From positions 1-64,000 of the forward strand of contig NZ_JACZFR010000009.1 of NCBI RefSeq assembly GCF_014904815.1: a stretch of 64,000 nt of DNA, given 5' to 3'. The position numbers were made by a program, and so were the translations under genes. The DNA comes from Microbulbifer taiwanensis. GTDB lineage: Bacteria; Pseudomonadota; Gammaproteobacteria; Pseudomonadales; Cellvibrionaceae. Shown one piece after another: positions 55,749 through 64,000 of the stretch (positions within the stretch are counted from its first letter, which is position 1; the number at the start of each line of letters is the position of its first letter). The notes beneath the pieces are model-generated. The model had not been told where the DNA came from. It saw only the letters and a list, made by a program, of their open reading frames with translations, and did no database searches.

Positions 55749-56047
55749 GGACGCTCTCTAGGAATTCTTATGGCTTTTCTGGCTGGAACGCGAATTGATT
55801 GGTGTTCGGCACGCGGTAAATACACGCGACAACAGAGTAGTTAGTCCAAAAACTCCCTCTTCGCCATCGGCGAGGCGGTGTGACTGGCGGCCCAGTTCAC
55901 GCGGACTGCCGAGTTTGTGTCTATGTACCAGTTGGAAGCTGCCCGCGGAGGAAAAACGCGGTAACGGGAGGATTTCGCGGAAGCGGGTCAGGGGAAAGGG
56001 AGGGAATCTTGACGCGGACATCCCTGTCCGACCAAGGGTGCCTTTGT
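55749..56047. other. 299-bp gap between the TSP3 and FimX-like genes
   Basis: No gene seen. A CGGACA/TGTCCG hairpin (56015-56030) lies near the end of the FimX-like gene. The left part probably contains the promoter of the TSP3 lipoprotein gene. Confidence 0.5.
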
Positions 56048-58135
56048 TCAGTCGAGACTGAAATCGAAGCTCATGTCTTCTGCCGGGGCCTGGACATAGT
56101 AGCCCTGGATATAGTCGGTGCCCGTCTGCCACAGGGTGGGCAGCATGCTGGCCTGCTCGATATGCGGCACTATCACGCGGGTGTTGGCCTCGCCCAGTTG
56201 CTTGACCAGGTTTGCGAGGGTCTCGCTGCTCTCGCCCTCGTCCTGTACTTCGCGCACGAAGGACGGATCCACCTTGGCGATATCCACCTTCACATGCTCC
56301 AGCGCCTTGAAGGGGCTCAGGCCGGTGCCGAAATGGCAGACGGCCACGCGGCAGCCGAGCTCCTGTACCTGCTTGGTGAAGTCGCGCGCGGCGTGCAGGT
56401 TGCTGGTGATATCCTCCTGGCGCAGCTGGAACACCACCGCCTTGGGCGGCACCTTGGCGGCCTTGAAGGCCACACCGAGCCACGCCGGCAGACCGTTGTC
56501 GGTCAGGGAGGCGGCGGTGATATGCAACAACAGGGAGACGTCCTTGCCGGCGGCGCGCTGGGCGGCCGCGGACTTGATCGCGGTGAGAATCACCCAGCGG
56601 TCCATCTTGCTGGAGAGACCGGCATCACCGAGGGCCTCGAGGAAGGCCATGGGTGCCAGCTGCTCCTTGCCATCCACCAGGCGCACCAGCACCTCGTACA
56701 TCTGCTCGCCGGTACCCTGCAGGCTGAGGATCGGCTGGTAGAGCAGTTTCAGGTTGCCCGCCTCCAGCGCCTGCACAACCCGTGCGCGGTGGTAGGTGTC
56801 GGCGTCGCCTTCCTGGCTGGCGTCCGGCTCGAAGAGGGCGACGGCACCGCCCTTGTCATTCTGCCTCAGCGCCTGGTCGTGCGCCTCCAGTGCCTGGTCC
56901 AGTACCTTCTGCGCATTGCCGGAGGCCTCACTCAGCAGCGAAATACCCACCGACGCGGTAACCTGCAGCGTCTTGCCGGCGGCCTCGAAGATGGTGTCGG
57001 AAACCTTTTTCACGATTTCCTTTGCGCGATGCTCGGCGCTGTCCGGCGTCGTGTCCGGCATCAGCAGGCAGAAACTCTCGTCGCTGTAGCGCGCCACCAC
57101 GTCGCCGCGGCGCAGGCTGGACTGCACCAGCTCCGCCATTTTCTTCTGCAGCGCATCGGCACCGGCCACCCCCACAACCTTCTGCACCGTCTCCTCGAAA
57201 CGATCCACCTCGATAAACATCAGGCCGCCAGTACGCTGGGAGCCGGCGGTGGACTTGATCGCCGAACCCAGCAGCTGCAGGAAATGCTGGCGATTGTAGA
57301 GGCCGGTGAGCGGGTCGCGGTTCTTGATATCGCTGAGCTGCGCCTCCAGCTGCTCGGTGTCGCCGCCGCGCGCGGCGATGCGCACTTGCAGGCAACGCTC
57401 TTCGTCATAGGTGGTGGAGAGCACCTCGGCGCGGGTCGGCAGAGGGCTGCCGGAGGCGGTCTTGGCGGTGAACTTCCACTCGCTCGCCTCCACTTCGTTG
57501 TTGTCGATGGCGCACTGTTTAAGGAACTCCCGCGCTTCTTCCTGCTCCCCCTCGGTGAGCATATCGATCAGTGGCTGGTATTCGACATCCTCGCTGCTGC
57601 CGTAGCCGAAACGCTCGGCGAAGGATTCATTGGCGTAGACGATCAGCCCGTCGGATACGTAAGCGATGGCATCCTTGGAGCTGTCCAGCAGCTCCTTGGC
57701 GCGCTGCAGTGTGGCGTGGTAGCGGCGATCGTGCAGGCGCGCCTGGCGGCGGTTGGATAGCGCGATCATCTCGCGCTGGATCACCAGCAACAGGTGCTGG
57801 TCCTCATCCACAGTGACCACGTCCCGCGCACCCAGTTTCAGTCCCTCGACAGCGGGCTGGGAACCGCTGCGCTCGCTCAGCAGGATTACCGGTACGTCTT
57901 TCTGCAGTTTGCTGATAGTGCGCAGTGCCACCGCGGGGGGCAGCTGCTTGCTGTTCTCGGCAGCGATCAGCAGGTCCCAGGTCTTGTCCTGCAGCAGCTT
58001 GGTCAGTGCCGCCGCGCTGGCGACGTGCTGCGCCCGATTGGGGCGACCCGCGTTGTGCAGCATGCTCACCAGGCGCTGTGCCTCGGAAGGCGTATCGTGA
58101 ATCAGGAGGAGTCGGATGGTGTCGTTGCTGCTCAT
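56048..58135 (-). CDS. fimX: FimX-like REC-PAS-GGDEF-EAL protein with degenerate catalytic motifs
   Basis: 695 residues (P. aeruginosa FimX 691). A receiver-like domain (1-125) lacks the phospho-acceptor Asp (DLLIAAENS). A PAS domain (about 140-260) has IVYANESFAERFGY. The GGDEF domain (about 275-435) reads RYSDESF in place of GGDEF. The EAL domain (about 440-690) reads YEVLVRL in place of EALLR. This combination is that of FimX, a c-di-GMP receptor with little or no enzyme activity that controls type IV pilus assembly. No pilus gene lies in the window. Assignment by architecture. Confidence 0.8.
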   Translation of the reverse strand: MSSNDTIRLLLIHDTPSEAQRLVSMLHNAGRPNRAQHVASAAALTKLLQDKTWDLLIAAENSKQLPPAVALRTISKLQKDVPVILLSERSGSQPAVEGLKLGARDVVTVDEDQHLLLVIQREMIALSNRRQARLHDRRYHATLQRAKELLDSSKDAIAYVSDGLIVYANESFAERFGYGSSEDVEYQPLIDMLTEGEQEEAREFLKQCAIDNNEVEASEWKFTAKTASGSPLPTRAEVLSTTYDEERCLQVRIAARGGDTEQLEAQLSDIKNRDPLTGLYNRQHFLQLLGSAIKSTAGSQRTGGLMFIEVDRFEETVQKVVGVAGADALQKKMAELVQSSLRRGDVVARYSDESFCLLMPDTTPDSAEHRAKEIVKKVSDTIFEAAGKTLQVTASVGISLLSEASGNAQKVLDQALEAHDQALRQNDKGGAVALFEPDASQEGDADTYHRARVVQALEAGNLKLLYQPILSLQGTGEQMYEVLVRLVDGKEQLAPMAFLEALGDAGLSSKMDRWVILTAIKSAAAQRAAGKDVSLLLHITAASLTDNGLPAWLGVAFKAAKVPPKAVVFQLRQEDITSNLHAARDFTKQVQELGCRVAVCHFGTGLSPFKALEHVKVDIAKVDPSFVREVQDEGESSETLANLVKQLGEANTRVIVPHIEQASMLPTLWQTGTDYIQGYYVQAPAEDMSFDFSLD

Positions 58136-58248
58136 TATTTGCTCTATTCAACTACTTTGCGGCAGTACACAGGACCGCGGAACCCGCTAGTGTAGGGGCC
58201 GGCAGCGGTGGCACACAAGGGCGGAAGATTTGCCAATCGCGACCTGGA

Positions 58249-58802
58249 TCACACAAATTCAAAGCGGGCGAAACTGCCGGTGGTCAGGGTCTGCCGCTGC
58301 AGTATCTGCATACTGCGCCAGCGGTGTCCGGGCGTGCCCAGCCCGAAAAGGGAGACGACCCGAATCACTCTCTCCAGGCTGTCCAGCCCGCGCTGCAGGC
58401 TGCGCGTATACTTTTCACGCGACAGCAGGGCCAGGCCAGCACCTTCCTGTGCTGCCCCGCGACACAGGCGAAGGCAATACCCAATTGCTGTAGCAGCCGC
58501 ACCGCCGCCAGTACTGTCTTGCGCAGCTCCGCGGTCTGCGCAGTGGCCAGTACGGAGCGCTGAATCCCCATCGCCTTGACGCAGGCCAGGGTGTATTCGC
58601 GCAGCAACTCCAACATCGCCAGGCGCCTGCCCGCGGGCGCGCGCCACCGCGCCACCTCGTCGGTCAGGCTCAACAGGAGTCCGGCCAGGCACTGCTGGTC
58701 GGCGGGTTGGCAGGGCTGCAGATCGTATTGCTCCAGCCAGCTGAAAAGCTGTTGTCCAGTGGCGCAACCGCAGCTGAGTGCCGGTAGTGTCCGGGCCGGC
58801 AT
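58249..58802 (-). pseudogene. probable frameshifted gene of an uncharacterised helical family
   Basis: From ATG 58802 (AGG upstream) one frame encodes a Leu-rich helical protein (LFSWLEQYDLQ, MLELLREYTLACVKAM, LRKTVLAAVRLLQQLGIAF). It ends at a stop near 58365, but the adjacent frame continues with SREKYTRSLQRGLDSLERVI and WRSMQILQR to 58249, which looks like the natural continuation. The switch is near 58410-58425 in a GGCCTGGCC stretch, where one base gained or lost would join them. I recall similar proteins of about 250 residues or more in Pseudomonas, but cannot name the family. A sequencing error is possible. Confidence 0.5.
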
Positions 58803-59009
58803 TTGGAGCCTGGAGAATAATTGTTGTGGTGCGGCTGCTTGCTTCGCGGCAGCCACACATCTTGTACAGCTTCCTGCATCGCTTTCTAAGCATCCTGTGG
58901 TTTTTCAGCAGTACAAGAAGCGGGCTTTTTACCGAACAAGCGCGCAAGTCGATACTGGTGACAAAATTGCGACCTACATCAGTGGCTACTTACGCGAATA
59001 TAGCCACTT

Positions 59010-60035
59010 TTAGCTACACACCGGCGACTTTGATGACTTTCCGGGAATTTCTCGCACCAGCCTGGGTACCAGGTAGCCCGGCAGTCGACAGCGCAGCTGT
59101 TCGACGAGATGCAGCGCTTTTTCGTCCTCCACCTCGAAGTGGGCCGCCCCCTGCACCCGGTCCAGCTGGTGCAGGTAATAGGGCAGCACGCCGGCCGCAA
59201 ACAGCGCCTCGCTCAGCGCCCCCAGCGCCTCGGTGCTGTCGTTTACCCCGCGCAACAGTACCGCCTGGTTGAGCAGGGTGACGCCGGCGGCGCGCAGCCT
59301 GGCCGTGGCCGCGCGTACCTCTGCGTCGATTTCGTTGGCGTGGTTGCAGTGCAACACCAGCACCGGTTGCAGGCGCGAGGCGGCGAACCAGGCGATCAGT
59401 TCGTCGGTCACGCGGCTCGGCGCGACTATCGGCAGGCGACTGTGCACGCGCAGCTTGTCCAGCTGCGGTATCTGCGCCAGCTCGGCGGCCAGCCAGCCGG
59501 GCTGGCGGGCGCTCCGCACCAAGGGGGCGCCACCGCTCAATATCACCCCCCGCAAATCGGGGCGCGCGCGGATGTGGGCCCGTGCGCCCATCCACTGATT
59601 GCGGTTCAGGTGGTTGTCGCCGTAGGGAAACTGGCGGCGGAAACAGTAGCGGCAGTTGATCGCGCACTGGCCGGCGGCGATCAGCAACAGGCGGCCATGA
59701 TATTTGTGCACCACCCCCGGCACCGGATTGGCCGCCGCTTCGTCGAGGGGATCGGCGCTGTAGCCGGGGCTCGACTGCAGTTCCGGCGCGCCGGGCAATA
59801 CCTGTAGCAACAGGGGGTCGCGCGGATCACCGACACGCATACGGTGCAGGAAGGCGCGCGGCACACGCAGGGCAAATTCACCGGCGGCGGCGAGCGCGGC
59901 CGGCAGCTGCTGCACATCCAGCTGCAACAGCCGGACCAGTTCTCGCGGATCGGTCACCAGATCCGCCATTTCCTCCTGCCAGCGGCGGTGCTCGCGTACG
60001 GGAATTGCACTGGTTGCAACGGAATCTTGTGTCAT
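59010..60035 (-). CDS. epmB: EF-P beta-lysylation protein EpmB (lysine 2,3-aminomutase-like)
   Basis: 341 residues from ATG 60035. Radical-SAM/PLP enzyme that converts L-alpha-lysine to (R)-beta-lysine for EF-P. Cluster Cys124, Cys128 and Cys131 in CAINCRYCFRR, VILSGGAPL, and HCNHANEID. It is shorter than clostridial lysine 2,3-aminomutase (about 416) as expected for EpmB. In many gammaproteobacteria it is divergent from efp. Here its divergent neighbour is the dehydroquinate synthase II homologue, and no efp is visible. Confidence 0.92.
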   Translation of the reverse strand: MTQDSVATSAIPVREHRRWQEEMADLVTDPRELVRLLQLDVQQLPAALAAAGEFALRVPRAFLHRMRVGDPRDPLLLQVLPGAPELQSSPGYSADPLDEAAANPVPGVVHKYHGRLLLIAAGQCAINCRYCFRRQFPYGDNHLNRNQWMGARAHIRARPDLRGVILSGGAPLVRSARQPGWLAAELAQIPQLDKLRVHSRLPIVAPSRVTDELIAWFAASRLQPVLVLHCNHANEIDAEVRAATARLRAAGVTLLNQAVLLRGVNDSTEALGALSEALFAAGVLPYYLHQLDRVQGAAHFEVEDEKALHLVEQLRCRLPGYLVPRLVREIPGKSSKSPVCS

Positions 60036-60386
60036 GGAAACCCTGGGCGGAAAAAGCGCGCATTGTAACAGGGCGCCCCCCGGGCGGCGATTTATTGACC
60101 AGCCCATCCGGCGCCCCGCGGCCGATATTTTACGCGCCTAACACCGGTGTCTGGCACCGGCACCTGACATTTCTGCTAGGTGACGCTGCAGGCCCCCTTA
60201 AATAGTCTGCCTGCCGAAGCAACCGGCCGCTGGCCGCGCGCAGGGAAGCCACCGACAGCTGCAGTTTCGACTGTCCCACTCCCCTTTCGGTATGCGCCGC
60301 AGCACAGCCCCGCAGGCATCGGGAATCCCCCGCCCGCATCCGCCGGTCATCCGTTAACCCATCCACCAGCAAGTCAGGAAACCGAC
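60036..60386. other. 351-bp divergent intergenic region between epmB and the biosynthetic cluster
   Basis: No gene seen. It contains the 10-bp palindrome ACACCGGTGT (60141-60150), a lux-box-like element (60161-60182) and a possible -10 TTAAAT (60198-60203) oriented toward the cluster. The leader would be about 170 nt. Confidence 0.55.
60161..60182. promoter_or_regulatory. lux-box-like palindrome upstream of the cluster
   Basis: Arms CACCT and AGGTG are exact inverted copies 12 nt apart. The element matches the CT-N12-AG core of LuxR-type boxes and is centred roughly 40 bp before the transcription start expected from TTAAAT at 60198. Only one occurrence is noted and no luxR is in the window. 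Confidence 0.4.
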
Positions 60387-61700
60387 ATGGAACAAGTTCA
60401 GAGCAAACGCCCGTCCGCGGAGAAGAGTGCGGGCAAGAGCAACAGCGCCAAGGCCACGCCGCAAAAGCGCGAACCCACCACGCCGCTGGAGCCGGCGACA
60501 CCGGCCAATACCGCGCTCTTCCCGGTGACCACCCAGGTGCCGGAGCAGCGCGAACATGTGCTCTGGTACGACTCCCGCGTACTGGCCTCCCTGGATGAGG
60601 AAAACCGCAAGGCGATTGTCCAGCGTCTCGGGCAGGGCCGCTACAACGGCATAGTGCTCTACAGCGACAACTTCGAGGAGCTGGACAAGGCGGTCTCACC
60701 GCGCCTGCAGCGCGTCATGCACCTGGACACCATCGACGAGTGGGCCCAGTTTGCCAAGCGCGTCCAGGATGGCGCCGAGAAGAAAACGGTCGCCGTCATT
60801 TCCAGCCACGCCCCGCAGGTGCTGGCCGCAGCCCGCGAGGCCGGCTTCCGCACCAGCCTGCGCACCCACGTCGACAACGCCTCCAGCCTGCACGCCTCCT
60901 TCCACCTGGGCATGCACTACGACCACCTGATGGTGTCTTTCAAGGACCCGACCAATATTCCGCTGGAGCTGGTGATCGCCGAGCTGCACAAGACCAATAC
61001 GGTACTGCTGAAGGAAGTGCACCAGGATGTAGACGATGCGGTCATCGCCCTCGGCGTGCTGGAACTGGGCAGCGACGGCGTGCTGGCCTCCTTCACCAGC
61101 ATGGAGCAGTTCGACCGCTTTGCCAGCAAGATGGACGCACAGGCCTCACCGAAGATCGATATTGAAATCGGCGTGATCGATCGCATTACCCACCTGGGCC
61201 TGGGCTACCGCGCCTGTATCGACACCACCCATATGTTCAACCCGGACGAGGGCATACTGGTGGGCTCCACCTCCACCGGCGGCATCCTCTGCTGCCCCGA
61301 AGTCTTCCACCTGCCCTACATGGAGCTGCGCCCCTTCCGCATCAACGCCGCCTCGGTACACAGCTACGTGTTCCAGAGCAACAACCGCACCAGCTATATC
61401 AGCGAGCTGCGCGCCGGCAGCCAGCTGACCACGGTCAACGCCCGCGGCGAGACCCGCCAGGTGTACGTGGGCCGCACCAAGACGGAGATACGCCCGCTGC
61501 TGCTGATCGAGGCCACTTTCCCACAGGACCGCAAGGTCAACATCATCATGCAGGACGACTGGCACGTGCGGGTCTTCTCTGACAAATCCAAGCCCCTCAA
61601 CGTCACCGAACTCAAGCCCGGCGACCGGGTGCTCGGCTTCGGCACCGAGCCCGGCCGCCATGTGGGCGTCAAGGTGGACGAGCACATCATCGAGCTTTGA
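60387..61700 (+). CDS. 3-dehydroquinate synthase II homologue (AroB'/GriH-like)
   Basis: 437 residues from ATG 60387, with AGGAA 6 nt upstream. The first 50 residues are a Lys/Ala/Thr/Pro-rich extension. The remainder is the DHQ synthase II family: IPLELVIAELHKTNT, ACIDTTHMFNPDEGILVGST, RPFRINAASVHSYV, YISELRAGSQL and EIRPLLLIEA. In archaea this enzyme serves aromatic amino acid synthesis. In bacteria homologues (GriH) make 3-amino-4-hydroxybenzoate with a partner aldolase (GriI). A bacterium like this should already have AroB, and the downstream genes look biosynthetic, so a secondary-metabolite role is inferred. The product is not proven. Confidence 0.9.
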   Translation: MEQVQSKRPSAEKSAGKSNSAKATPQKREPTTPLEPATPANTALFPVTTQVPEQREHVLWYDSRVLASLDEENRKAIVQRLGQGRYNGIVLYSDNFEELDKAVSPRLQRVMHLDTIDEWAQFAKRVQDGAEKKTVAVISSHAPQVLAAAREAGFRTSLRTHVDNASSLHASFHLGMHYDHLMVSFKDPTNIPLELVIAELHKTNTVLLKEVHQDVDDAVIALGVLELGSDGVLASFTSMEQFDRFASKMDAQASPKIDIEIGVIDRITHLGLGYRACIDTTHMFNPDEGILVGSTSTGGILCCPEVFHLPYMELRPFRINAASVHSYVFQSNNRTSYISELRAGSQLTTVNARGETRQVYVGRTKTEIRPLLLIEATFPQDRKVNIIMQDDWHVRVFSDKSKPLNVTELKPGDRVLGFGTEPGRHVGVKVDEHIIEL

Positions 61701-61765
61701 TTCCTCCACCCGGCGGGCGCCGCCCGCCGTTTCACCAACCATTGGATAGGAAAAGGAGTGTGGAA

Positions 61766-62869
61766 GTGCATCAGGTACTGATTACCGGCGTCACCGGTTT
61801 TGTCGGCAGCGCCCTGGCGGCGAGTTTTCTCGCCCGCGGCGTCAAGGTCACCGCCGCGTCGCGCAACGACCCCGACGGCGTGCGCACCATCAACGCGGTA
61901 CTGACCGCCGCCCACGGCTGCGGCCTGGATGTGAGCGGCGCAGTGGAGAGTCACCTGCGGGTACTCGATATCGATTTTGCCAACCTGGAAGCCGACCTGG
62001 CCGAGGCCGGGCTCGAGGAAATCACCGAGATCTGGCACGTGGCCGCGGAGATGAGCTATTCCGCCCACAAGCTCGGGATCTCCTTCGATACCAACGTTGG
62101 CAACAGCGCGCGCCTGTATGAAACCGCCGTGCGCTGCGCGCCCAATTGTCGCCGCTATTACTACGTCTCCACCGCCTACGTGGCGGGCATGGCCGGCGGC
62201 GCGGTGCGCGAGGAGCTGCACACGAAAAGCCGCATGGTCAACACCTACCAGGTCACCAAGTGGAGCACCGAGCAGTCGCTGCACCTGCTGCAACAGCGCC
62301 ACGGGCTGCCGGTCACCATCTTCCGCCCGACCGTGGTCGTGGGCCATCGCCACACCGGCTGGGCGCACCGCAATGGCTTCGGTTTTTATATGTTCCAGGA
62401 CGCGATGATCGCCATCGCCGCCGCCGGCCACCGGGAACTAACCGTGGACCTGCTGCCGGACGCACGCCCGGACCTGGTCTCCATCGACCAGCTCTGCGCC
62501 GACGCCTGCTCCCTGACCCTGCGCCAGTCCACGGACGGCGAATTCGAGGTGTTCCACAGCAGCGGCGGCATCGGTGTGCGCATGGAGGAAATGGTGCGCA
62601 TCTGGGGCCAGGTTGCCGGTATCGACGCACGCCTGGGCGCCCCCACCACCGCGCTGGAGCAGAAATTCGATCGCGCCGTGGGCCCCAACCGTCCCTTCGC
62701 CCGCACCGAATGGCAGTTCGACCGCTCGCGCCTCGACGCCGCCATCGGCCTGGCCCAGCCGGTACAGCCACTGTCCCGCGATGAGCTGTTCGCCCTGTGC
62801 CGCTGGTACGCCGAGGAGTCCACCAGTGTCGTCGCTAGCACCGCACCGGCAGTGGCCGAGGCCAGCTGA
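61766..62869 (+). CDS. extended SDR / thioester reductase-like oxidoreductase
   Basis: 367 residues. GTG 61766 is preferred, with AAGGAG 7 nt upstream, over GTG 61760. N-terminal Rossmann motif TGVTGFVG (7-14), active-site Tyr161 and Lys165 in YQVTK, and FRPTVVVG, as in NAD-binding_4 'male sterility' and thioester-reductase domains. The family reduces acyl thioesters to aldehydes or alcohols, or acts on other carbonyls. It starts 65 bp after the DHQS II gene and its stop is 9 bp before the next start, so they form an operon. Confidence 0.82.
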   Translation: MHQVLITGVTGFVGSALAASFLARGVKVTAASRNDPDGVRTINAVLTAAHGCGLDVSGAVESHLRVLDIDFANLEADLAEAGLEEITEIWHVAAEMSYSAHKLGISFDTNVGNSARLYETAVRCAPNCRRYYYVSTAYVAGMAGGAVREELHTKSRMVNTYQVTKWSTEQSLHLLQQRHGLPVTIFRPTVVVGHRHTGWAHRNGFGFYMFQDAMIAIAAAGHRELTVDLLPDARPDLVSIDQLCADACSLTLRQSTDGEFEVFHSSGGIGVRMEEMVRIWGQVAGIDARLGAPTTALEQKFDRAVGPNRPFARTEWQFDRSRLDAAIGLAQPVQPLSRDELFALCRWYAEESTSVVASTAPAVAEAS

Positions 62870-62878
62870 GGAAACGCC

Positions 62879-64000
62879 GTGACCAGTCTCACCACATCAG
62901 CGCCCGCCGCCACATCCGAATCCAGCGCATCTCCTATTGACGCCCTGGCCGAGGTATTCGTGCACCTGGGGGAGCTGGCCAACGTCAACACCAACCAGAT
63001 ACTGATCGTCAGTGGCCGCCTGGATCCCCGCGCGCTGGAGAAGGCGGTGGCGCGCGCGGTAGCGCAAATACCGCTGCTGCGCAGCCGTCCGCAGGGTGGC
63101 CAGTTGCGTCCATTCGACACCGCCGAGACCCGCTGGGTGGAGCACCTGGAGTATGCGGCGCCCTGCGACTTCAACGATGTCGCCTTCCGCCAGCTGTTGA
63201 TGAACTTCAGCTCTGCGCGTCGGTTGCGCTGGCGCGACCGGCCGCCACTGCAGCTGCTGCTGGTTACTGGCAACGGCGGGCACAATTCCTGTGTCTACCT
63301 CAGCAGCCACCACGGTGTCGCCGATGCGCGCAGCGACTGCCTGCTGCTGCGCGCCATCATCGAGCACTACGCCCATATCACCGGCGTGCCAGGTACCGCG
63401 GCACCCGGCGGCGAACTGCCCTTCGCGCCGCTGGCGCAGATACGCCCGCAGTGGTACCGACCACTGGCGCGCGGGCACCGCTGGCTGCGCGCGCTCGGCA
63501 GCGTCGCCGCCGACCTGCTGCGCCGCGACAGCGGATTTCCGGTGCAGCTGCAGGGACAGCGCTGGGAGGGCCGCAGCGCAGACCCCGGTATCGGGCAGCT
63601 GGATTTTTTCCAGAGCCCGCTGCCGCGGGCGCTGGAGGAGCGGCTGGCGCCGGCGGCCAAGGGCGCCGGTGTGACGGTCAATACACTGCTGTGCGCGGCG
63701 CTGGCGCGACTGATGGAAGCCACGGGCAACTATCGCAGCGGCCAGTTGCGCATCACCTGCGCGGTGAGCCTGCGGCGCCTGATCGAGCGGACCTACGACC
63801 GCAGTTTCCGCAACTACCTGGTGCCGAGCAGTATCCGCCTCAAGGCCGGCCAGGAGACTCCCGCGCTGCTGCGCAACCTGCACAAGGCCTTCGGCCGCGC
63901 GCGCAGTGACCGGCAGCTAGGCACAGAGCTGGGGCGCCTGGAAACCCTGCTGCCGCTGCTGCGCCTGAAACCCCTGCGCGGCCCGGCCCGCAGCCTGCTG
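62879..64000 (+). CDS. condensation-fold acyltransferase (CAT/NRPS-C or WS/DGAT-like), right end cut
   Basis: At least 374 codons, open to the window edge. GTG 62879 with GAGGAA just upstream, overlapping the preceding stop. The motif HHGVADA (His144, His145, Asp149) is the HHxxxD active site of chloramphenicol-acetyltransferase-fold enzymes, including NRPS condensation domains and wax ester synthases. A later stretch (CAVSLRRLIERTYDRSFRNY) fits the second half of such a domain. It could join an acyl or aryl group to an amine or alcohol. No carrier-protein domain is seen yet. It is the third gene of the operon. Confidence 0.78.
   Translation, partial: MTSLTTSAPAATSESSASPIDALAEVFVHLGELANVNTNQILIVSGRLDPRALEKAVARAVAQIPLLRSRPQGGQLRPFDTAETRWVEHLEYAAPCDFNDVAFRQLLMNFSSARRLRWRDRPPLQLLLVTGNGGHNSCVYLSSHHGVADARSDCLLLRAIIEHYAHITGVPGTAAPGGELPFAPLAQIRPQWYRPLARGHRWLRALGSVAADLLRRDSGFPVQLQGQRWEGRSADPGIGQLDFFQSPLPRALEERLAPAAKGAGVTVNTLLCAALARLMEATGNYRSGQLRITCAVSLRRLIERTYDRSFRNYLVPSSIRLKAGQETPALLRNLHKAFGRARSDRQLGTELGRLETLLPLLRLKPLRGPARSLL

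Noticed and set aside
54286..55761. 491-codon plus-strand frame over the TSP3 gene, Ser/Pro-rich
   Set aside because: It simply mirrors the 108-bp coding repeats of the minus-strand TSP3 gene. The real frame has a lipobox, Cys and Asp motifs.
60387..61700. DHQS II homologue as a shikimate-pathway enzyme
   Set aside because: Gammaproteobacteria use AroB, and the following reductase and condensation-type genes point to secondary metabolism. Not excluded without the rest of the genome.

Overview
The window is GC-rich, densely coded chromosomal DNA from a Gammaproteobacterium. The best match is a marine member of the Cellvibrionales close to Microbulbifer, Saccharophagus or Teredinibacter. This rests on the gene set: creBCD, a liuRABCDE leucine-catabolic operon, an AhpA/YtjB-type gene divergent from serB, a FimX-like protein, EpmB, DUF3094 proteins, a single-polypeptide BioH-BioC fusion, and many Ser/Gly-rich or Ca-binding-repeat lipoproteins. 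The genus is inferred. I see no rRNA, tRNA, CRISPR, prophage or transposase gene.

Layout. 1-10 kb: an MscS-type channel, a large lipoprotein, and an RND permease plus adaptor flanked by two related small secreted proteins. 10-16.4 kb: a LytS/LytTR sensor-regulator pair, an EVE-domain protein, then creB-creC-creD. 16.4-20.5 kb: a rearranged segment with a nitroreductase, two DUF3094 copies, a truncated second nitroreductase carrying a (CGGCA)9 microsatellite, and an AT-richer FG-GAP lipoprotein gene between the DUF3094 copies. 20.5-28.8 kb: an acyl-CoA dehydrogenase and the biotin genes bioB-bioF-bioH~bioC and bioD, split by a convergent L,D-transpeptidase gene. A BirA-like operator lies over the bioB -35 and the start of a ComF-family gene.

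28.8-38.6 kb: a KAS III enzyme, DUF1203, a PadR regulator with a palindromic operator, alaE, a degenerate signalling protein, ppc and a DUF945 protein. 38.6-45.9 kb: the liu operon, converting isovaleryl-CoA to acetoacetate and acetyl-CoA, behind a MerR-type promoter with a perfect LiuR palindrome. 46-50.8 kb: an AhpA-like protein, serB, a 43-residue lipoprotein not previously obvious as an ORF, an erythromycin-esterase-family protein, and a graveyard of redox and hydrolase gene fragments. 50.8-60 kb: an M1 aminopeptidase lipoprotein, a lipoprotein with 20 thrombospondin type 3 repeats, a FimX-like c-di-GMP protein, a probable frameshifted gene and epmB.

60-64 kb: the left end of what looks like a specialised-metabolite cluster. 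It has an archaeal-type 3-dehydroquinate synthase II homologue, an extended SDR or thioester-reductase-like enzyme, and a condensation-fold acyltransferase cut by the window edge. A lux-box-like palindrome lies upstream. This is the best candidate here for an undescribed system. In other bacteria this synthase family makes 3-amino-4-hydroxybenzoate, but the partner aldolase is not in the window.

Several intergenic inverted-repeat families are scattered through the region. The most frequent has TAGGAGCGG/CCGCTCCTA ends. Copies sit inside the liu operon and in the bioB leader, so they are probably part of the transcripts.
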